Assembly: GCF_030269605.1 (NCBI RefSeq)
Contig: NZ_BSTQ01000016.1
Span: 124,001-188,000, forward strand
Reading direction: 5' to 3'
Length of the DNA: 64,000 nucleotides
DNA from: Lentzea sp. NBRC 105346
GTDB lineage: Bacteria > Actinomycetota > Actinomycetes > Mycobacteriales > Pseudonocardiaceae
How positions within the stretch are numbered: the stretch's first letter is position 1; each line of letters opens with the position of its first letter. The translations under genes and the position numbers were made by a program. Below the pieces are notes generated by a model. It worked only from the letters and a program-made list of their open reading frames with translations. It made no database searches and was not told the origin of the DNA. Shown here piece by piece: positions 59,226-64,000 of the stretch.

Positions 59226-60191
59226 ATGTTCGCCGTTTACGCAGCTGAGCCCAACCGTGAAGACCCGCTCGCGTCGCTCACCATCGGTGAGCGCCCCGAA
59301 CCGGAGGCACCCGAGGGTTGGGTGCGCGTCGCCGTCAAAGCGGCGAGCCTGAACATGCACGACCTGTGGACGCTGCGCGGCGTCGGCATCAAGCCCGAAC
59401 AGTTCCCGATGATCCTCGGCTGCGATGGTGCCGGAGTGCTGGAGGACGGCACCGAGGTCGTCCTGCACTCGGTCATCGGCGACCCGGAGTGGTCCGGCGA
59501 GGAGACGCTCGACCCCAAGCGCACGCTGCTCACCGAGAAGCACCAGGGCACGTTCGCGGACTACGTCATCGTTCCGAAGCGCAACGCGCTGCCGAAGCCG
59601 AAGGGCCTGACCTTCGCCGAGGCCGCCTGCATGGGCACGGCCTGGCTGACGGCGTACCGGATGCTGTTCGTGAAGTCCGGCCTGCGGCCCGGCCAGACGA
59701 TGCTCGTGCAGGGCGCGTCCGGCGGCGTGTCGACGGCGTTGATCCAGCTCGGCCGCGCCGCGGGCTACCGCGTGTGGGTGACCGGCCGCAGCGAGGAGAA
59801 GCGGGCGCTCGCGGAGAACCTCGGCGCGCACGCGACGTTCGAGTCCGGCGCGCGGCTGCCCGAGCGGGTGGACGCGGTGTTCGAGACGGTCGGCAAGGCG
59901 ACCTGGTCGCACTCCATGAAGGCGCTCAAGCCGGGCGGCATCGTGGTCATCTCCGGCGCCACCAGCGGTGACGCGACGGCCGCCGAGCTGCAGCGGCTGT
60001 TCTTCCTGCAGTTGCGGGTCGTCGGTTCGACCATGGGCACGCGCGACGAGCTGGCGGACCTGCTGGCGTTCTGCGAGCTCAACGGCCTGCGCCCCCAGAT
60101 CGGCACGGAACTGAAGTTCGAAGAGGCCGAGCAGGGTTTCCGCGCCATGCTGGAGGGTGAGACGGCAGGGAAGATCGTCTTCACGCGATAA
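59226..60191 (+). CDS. Medium-chain (quinone oxidoreductase-like) dehydrogenase
   Basis: The 321-residue protein is an MDR-family NADPH-dependent oxidoreductase: a GroES-like N-terminal half (VRVAVKAASLNMHDLWTLRG, MILGCDGAGVLEDG) and a Rossmann half (GQTMLVQGASGGVSTALIQLG, VWVTGRSEEKRALAENLGAH). The zinc-binding cysteines of alcohol dehydrogenases are not evident, so a zinc-free quinone or enone reductase is likely. A TATGTT box seven bases before ATG 59226 suits a leaderless start; ATG 59214 is the alternative. Confidence 0.9.
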   Translation: MFAVYAAEPNREDPLASLTIGERPEPEAPEGWVRVAVKAASLNMHDLWTLRGVGIKPEQFPMILGCDGAGVLEDGTEVVLHSVIGDPEWSGEETLDPKRTLLTEKHQGTFADYVIVPKRNALPKPKGLTFAEAACMGTAWLTAYRMLFVKSGLRPGQTMLVQGASGGVSTALIQLGRAAGYRVWVTGRSEEKRALAENLGAHATFESGARLPERVDAVFETVGKATWSHSMKALKPGGIVVISGATSGDATAAELQRLFFLQLRVVGSTMGTRDELADLLAFCELNGLRPQIGTELKFEEAEQGFRAMLEGETAGKIVFTR

Positions 60192-60301
60192 ACAGCCGAA
60201 TCGCACAAAGCCGCCGCCCGTGATTGGTGCGATCGGACAAACCGCGTGACAGTTGACACGCATAGGTTTCGCCGAGGTCCACTCATCAAGGGAGATGAAG
60301 C

Positions 60302-61720
60302 ATGACGACGGCGCAAGGCGTCTTCCGGCGCAAGCCCATCGACCAGATAACAGAGGAAGGCAGCGGCGGGCTCACCCGAACACTCGGTCTGTGGCAGCTG
60401 ACCGCCATCGGGATCGGCGGCATCATCGGTGCCGGCATCTTCTCGCTGGCCGGCGCCGTCGCGAACAAGACCGCCGGGCCCGCCGTCCTCATCTCGTTCC
60501 TGATCGCGGGCATCGCCAGCGCGGCGGCGGCCTTCTCCTATGCGGAGTTCGCCGGCCTCATCCCGAAGGCCGGTTCCGCGTACACCTACGGCTACGCGGT
60601 GCTCGGTGAGATCGTCGGCTGGTTCATCGGCTGGGACCTGCTGCTGGAGTACACGGCGATCGTCGCGGTCGTGGCGATCGGCATCAGCGGGTACTTCACC
60701 GAACTGCTGAGCCTGCTGAACATCCATCTGCCGCAATGGATGCTCGGCGCGCCCGGCACCGAGGGCGAAGGTGTCGCCGCGGGCACGTACAAGGTGAACC
60801 TGTTCGCGGTGATCCTCTGCCTGCTGATCGCGTACGTGCTGAACCTCGGCATGAAGAGCGCGGCGCGGTTCGAGACGACGCTGGTGTACCTCAAGGTCGC
60901 GGTCGTCGTCCTCGTGATCGCGGTCGGCGTGTTCCACATCAACACCGACAACTACAACCCGTTCTTCCCGTTCGGGCTGAGTGGTGCTTTCACCGGCGCC
61001 GCAACGGTCTTCTTCGCCGTGTTCGGCTACGACGCGATGAGTACGGCCGCCGAGGAGTCCAAGGACTCCCAGCGGCACATGCCGAAGGCGATCATGTACT
61101 CGCTGGCGATCTCCATGGTGCTCTACGTCCTCGCCTGCCTCGTGCTGACCGGCATGGTCAACTACCAGAAGGTCGACCCGGAGAGCGCGTTCGCCACGGC
61201 GTTCTCGGACGTCGGCCTGCAGTGGCTGGGCATCATCATCAGCGTCGGCGCGATCCTCGGCATCACCACCGTGCTCTTCACGTTCCTCCTGGGCGCCGCG
61301 CGCGTGGGCTACTCGATGAGCCGTGACGGCCTGCTGCCCAAATGGTTCTCGAAGACGCACCCGGTGAAGCACGTGCCCAGCCGGATCACCTGGGTGCTCG
61401 GCATCGCGTCGGCGATCATCGCGGGCTTCCTGCCCATCGCAGAGGCCGCCGAGCTCACCAACATCGGCATCCTGCTGGCGTTCGTCGTCGTGTGCGTCGC
61501 CGTGATCGTGTTGCGCTACAAGCAGCCCGACCTGCCGCGCACGTTCAAGACGCCGGGCATGCCGATCGTGCCGATCATCGGGGTCGTGTTCTCGCTGTGG
61601 CTGATCACGTTCCTCGCGCCCGCGACGTGGTTGCGGTTCGCGGTGTGGTTCCTCATCGGCCTGGTCGTCTACTTCACGTACTCGCGGAAGAACTCGGTGC
61701 TGGAGAAGACCAACCGGTGA
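60302..61720 (+). CDS. APC-family amino acid permease
   Basis: The 472-residue membrane protein has about 12 segments. GLWQLTAIGIGGIIGAGIFSLAG is the substrate-site helix 1, and YAEFAGLIPKAGSAYTYGYAVLGE is the typical helix 2-3 loop of cationic-amino-acid and YfnA-like permeases. Substrate is unknown. AAGGGAGATG precedes the ATG. The 3' end overlaps the convergent DUF885 gene by 47 bases. Confidence 0.92.
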   Translation: MTTAQGVFRRKPIDQITEEGSGGLTRTLGLWQLTAIGIGGIIGAGIFSLAGAVANKTAGPAVLISFLIAGIASAAAAFSYAEFAGLIPKAGSAYTYGYAVLGEIVGWFIGWDLLLEYTAIVAVVAIGISGYFTELLSLLNIHLPQWMLGAPGTEGEGVAAGTYKVNLFAVILCLLIAYVLNLGMKSAARFETTLVYLKVAVVVLVIAVGVFHINTDNYNPFFPFGLSGAFTGAATVFFAVFGYDAMSTAAEESKDSQRHMPKAIMYSLAISMVLYVLACLVLTGMVNYQKVDPESAFATAFSDVGLQWLGIIISVGAILGITTVLFTFLLGAARVGYSMSRDGLLPKWFSKTHPVKHVPSRITWVLGIASAIIAGFLPIAEAAELTNIGILLAFVVVCVAVIVLRYKQPDLPRTFKTPGMPIVPIIGVVFSLWLITFLAPATWLRFAVWFLIGLVVYFTYSRKNSVLEKTNR

Positions 61721-63236
61721 CCACGTCCGCGAGCGCGTCGAGTGGCAGCGGGCCGCCGCCGAGCACGAGGTCGTGGAACTCCTTGATGTCGAACCGGTCG
61801 CCCATCGCGGCCTCGGCCTGAGCGCGCAGGCGCTGGATCTCCATGCGGCCCACCATGTAGGCCAGCGCCTGCCCCGGCACCTCGATGTACCGGTCGATCT
61901 CGGCCTCGATCTCCACCGGCGCCATGACCGTGTTCGTGCGCAGGTAGTCGATCGCGCGCCGGCGCGACCAGCCGAACGCGTGCATGCCGGTGTCGACGAC
62001 CAGCCGGCCCGCCCGCATCGCGTCCTGGGTGAGCATGCCGAGGCGGGCCACGTCGTCGGAGTAGAGGCCCATCTCGTCGGCGAGCCGCTCGGCGTACAGG
62101 CCCCAGCCTTCGAGATAGGCCTCGATGAACGCGTACTTGCGCAGGTCCGGCAGGTCGAGCTGTTGGGCCAGCGCGAGCTGGAAGTGGTGTCCCGGCACGG
62201 CTTCGTGGAACGCGACCGCCTCGGCGACCGTGCGGTCCCGTTCGGTCGCGTTCTTGGGGTTCACGAAGTACGTGCCCGGCCGCGTACCGTCGAGCGACGG
62301 GTCGACGTAGTACGCGATCGGCGCGGACCCGCGGTCGGCCTCGGGCACGAACGCCACGTGGCAGCTCGACGACGGCAGCTTGCCGAACCATTGCGGCGCA
62401 ACCTTTTCCGCGCGGACGATGACCCCGCGCGCCTTGTCCATCATCTCCTGCTCGTCGCGCCACCGCAGCGCCGGGTCGGTGCGCAGGCGGTCGAACACCT
62501 CGTCCACCGTGCGGAGACCGAAGACGCGCGAACCGATCTCGACGTACTCCTCGCGCAGCTTCGCGATCAGGTCCAGCCCGAGCCGGTGCAGCTCTTCCGG
62601 CGTGCGTTTGGTGGTCGTGTAGCGCTCGACGAGCCGGGCGTAGTTGGCCTCGCCCTCGGGCAGCCAGCAGATCCCGGCTTTGTCGTCGTCCCGGCCGACC
62701 GGCGCGATCTCGGTACGCAGCACGTCGCGGAACTCGGCCATGGCGGTGCGGACGACGTCCGGGTTCGACGCTTCCCACTGGGCGACCGGGCCCGCGAGGT
62801 AGGCGTCGAGCTGCGCGACCGCGTTGTGCACGTGCCTGGTCAGCGGATGCCGGTCGGTGTCGCGCAACCGACCCGCCGCCTGCCGCACGAATGCCGGGAC
62901 CAGCGGCAGCCGTTTCGTGTTGTCGACCATCGGCAGCAGGGAGAACAGCATCGCGACCGGCGCGCTGAGAGCGTCCGCGACGGTGTGCTCGACCAGCCGC
63001 GCGTCGATCGTGGTGATCATCGCGTTGGCCTGCTGCACGATCACCGCGCGCGTGACCGGATCGGTCTCCTCGTCGGCGCGGCCGAGGATCTCGGTGGCAC
63101 GCCGCCGGTTCGCGCTCTGCGCTGCCACGCTGACGTCCTGAACGCGGTCGTCGTAACCGGGCAGCCCCAGCAGGGCCCCGACGAACGGGTCGTTGTCGAG
63201 GAGCAGGATGAACAGTTCGTCCGCGAGGCTCGTCAC
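61674..63236 (-). CDS. DUF885-family zinc peptidase-like protein
   Basis: The 520-residue protein has the family's metal motif FHEAVPGHHFQLAL (HExxxxHH), then FIEAYLEGWGLYAERLADEMG and GQALAYMVGRMEIQRLR, the three conserved blocks of DUF885. Relatives are proposed to be metallopeptidases. There is no signal peptide, so it acts in the cytoplasm. GTG 63236 is chosen because AAGGA lies just upstream; it starts 10 bases after the stop of the nitronate monooxygenase-like gene, so the two share a transcript. Confidence 0.88.
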   Translation of the reverse strand: MTSLADELFILLLDNDPFVGALLGLPGYDDRVQDVSVAAQSANRRRATEILGRADEETDPVTRAVIVQQANAMITTIDARLVEHTVADALSAPVAMLFSLLPMVDNTKRLPLVPAFVRQAAGRLRDTDRHPLTRHVHNAVAQLDAYLAGPVAQWEASNPDVVRTAMAEFRDVLRTEIAPVGRDDDKAGICWLPEGEANYARLVERYTTTKRTPEELHRLGLDLIAKLREEYVEIGSRVFGLRTVDEVFDRLRTDPALRWRDEQEMMDKARGVIVRAEKVAPQWFGKLPSSSCHVAFVPEADRGSAPIAYYVDPSLDGTRPGTYFVNPKNATERDRTVAEAVAFHEAVPGHHFQLALAQQLDLPDLRKYAFIEAYLEGWGLYAERLADEMGLYSDDVARLGMLTQDAMRAGRLVVDTGMHAFGWSRRRAIDYLRTNTVMAPVEIEAEIDRYIEVPGQALAYMVGRMEIQRLRAQAEAAMGDRFDIKEFHDLVLGGGPLPLDALADVVTGWSSPAPSSSAST

Positions 63237-63246
63237 GGCTTCCTTC

Positions 63247-64000
63247 TTAGTCGCGAGCGAACCTCGCTGCCACGGATTTGATCGCATCGCGCGCTTCTTG
63301 ATCCAACCGGCGTACGACGTCCGCCGCGGGCTCCGCGGTCGCCAGCGGATAGGTCGTCCCCGCCCACAGCGACATGACCTCGACGTCACCCGTCGCGCGG
63401 ACGGGCTTGGTGAGGTGGTGCACGTTCGGGTACGCGGCGGGCGCGTACGGCGAGTTCTCGATCAGGAACCGGTTGACCAGCCCGCGCGCGGGCCGCCCGC
63501 TGAACGCGCGCGTCAACGCCGTGCGGCGGGCGCCCTCCAGCAGGGCCTCGCGGTGCGCGGGCTTGGTGCCCGCCTCGGGGCAACCGAGGAACGCCGTGCC
63601 GAGCTGGGCCGCCACGGCGCCCGCGGTGAGCACCGCCGCGACGTCCGCGCCGTGCACCAGCCCACCGGTCGCGATCAGCGGCAGGTCCACGCTCGCCGCG
63701 ACCAGCCTGATCGCGGCGAGCGTCCCGTACAGCTCGCCGCCGCCGGGCGAGATGCCGTCATCGCTGAACGTCCCGCGGTGCGCCCCGGCGTCCGCGCCCT
63801 GCACGCACAACGCGTCCGCGCCGACCTGCTGCGCCTGCCGGGCCTCGCTGGGGGTGGTGACCGTGACGACGATCTTCGCCCCGGCCGCGTGCAGCCGGCG
63901 CACGTCGTCGGCGTCCGGGAGCCCGAACGTGAACGAGACGACCGGAACGCGTTGCGCCAGCACGAGTTCGAGCTTCGCGCCGTAGTTGTCGTCGTCCCAG
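63247..64000 (-). CDS. Nitronate monooxygenase family protein, 5' end missing
   Basis: The frame is open to the window edge; the start lies beyond 64000, and the first visible residues are WDDDNYGAKLELVLAQRVPV. The TIM-barrel flavoprotein shows VVSFTFGLP, GADALCVQGADAGAHRG with the catalytic-region histidine, LIATGGLVHGADVAAVLTAGAVAAQLGTAFL as FMN-binding blocks, and NRFLIENSPYAP at the end. Members oxidise alkyl nitronates with FMN. At least 250 residues are present of about 350 in full-length proteins. Confidence 0.88.
   Translation of the reverse strand, partial: WDDDNYGAKLELVLAQRVPVVSFTFGLPDADDVRRLHAAGAKIVVTVTTPSEARQAQQVGADALCVQGADAGAHRGTFSDDGISPGGGELYGTLAAIRLVAASVDLPLIATGGLVHGADVAAVLTAGAVAAQLGTAFLGCPEAGTKPAHREALLEGARRTALTRAFSGRPARGLVNRFLIENSPYAPAAYPNVHHLTKPVRATGDVEVMSLWAGTTYPLATAEPAADVVRRLDQEARDAIKSVAARFARD

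Overview
This window comes from a high-GC actinomycete. GTG and TTG starts are common, stop/start overlaps such as GTGA and TGATG are frequent, several genes look leaderless, and codon third positions are strongly G/C. From about 22.4 to 55.5 kb the gene order follows the mycobacterial core block glyS - arsR - zur - uppS - recO - era - corC - ybeY - phoH - rsmE - dnaJ2 - hrcA - hemW - sulfite reductase - cysH - cysDN - sirohydrochlorin chelatase. Long palindromic terminators and the general gene content point to Pseudonocardiales (Pseudonocardiaceae, for example Lentzea, Saccharothrix or Amycolatopsis relatives). The genus is an inference. No rRNA, tRNA, transposase or CRISPR array was seen.

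Layout. 0-12.5 kb is accessory/housekeeping: the 3' part of an ECF41/SigJ sigma factor, a Tat-secreted intradiol dioxygenase-like protein, a threonine/serine dehydratase, a trio of XRE regulator - IrrE-like protease - MAB_1171c-type membrane protein, menC with a carboxymuconolactone decarboxylase-like gene, an RTX-like secreted protein, a serpin, dgt, a YdcF-like protein and a peptidase E. 12.0-22.4 kb is a polymorphic-toxin locus on the minus strand: YbaB-like, EspC-like and WXG100-like genes (type VII secretion flavour), then a 2598-residue RHS protein with ricin-B lectin, carbohydrate-binding, RHS, HINT and short C-terminal toxin regions, then a 146-residue candidate immunity gene.

22.4-42.1 kb is core: glyS, a TPR protein, a metal-sensing ArsR plus Zur pair facing a permease/TIGR03943 pair, then minus-strand runs era-recO-uppS and phoH-ybeY-corC-deaminase-like, followed by a HIT/TetR/hydrolase run and hrcA-dnaJ-rsmE. 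phoH carries an in-frame intein of about 360 residues with a LAGLIDADG endonuclease; its residues fit class 3 splicing. 42.3-45.7 kb holds two tandem secreted paralogues with remote resemblance to GH67 alpha-glucuronidases, between hrcA and hemW.

47.1-55.5 kb is a sulfate-assimilation operon. A short leader peptide precedes sulfite reductase, a Zn-ribbon CysX-like protein, APS reductase, CysD, CysN, a sulfonate/taurine-type ABC importer and a sirohydrochlorin chelatase that serves siroheme for the reductase. 55.5-64 kb returns to assorted genes: two secreted proteins of unknown role, an enoyl-CoA hydratase-like enzyme, a membrane-anchored barnase-type RNase with its barstar, a medium-chain dehydrogenase, an APC amino-acid transporter, a DUF885 peptidase and the 3' part of a nitronate monooxygenase cut by the window end.
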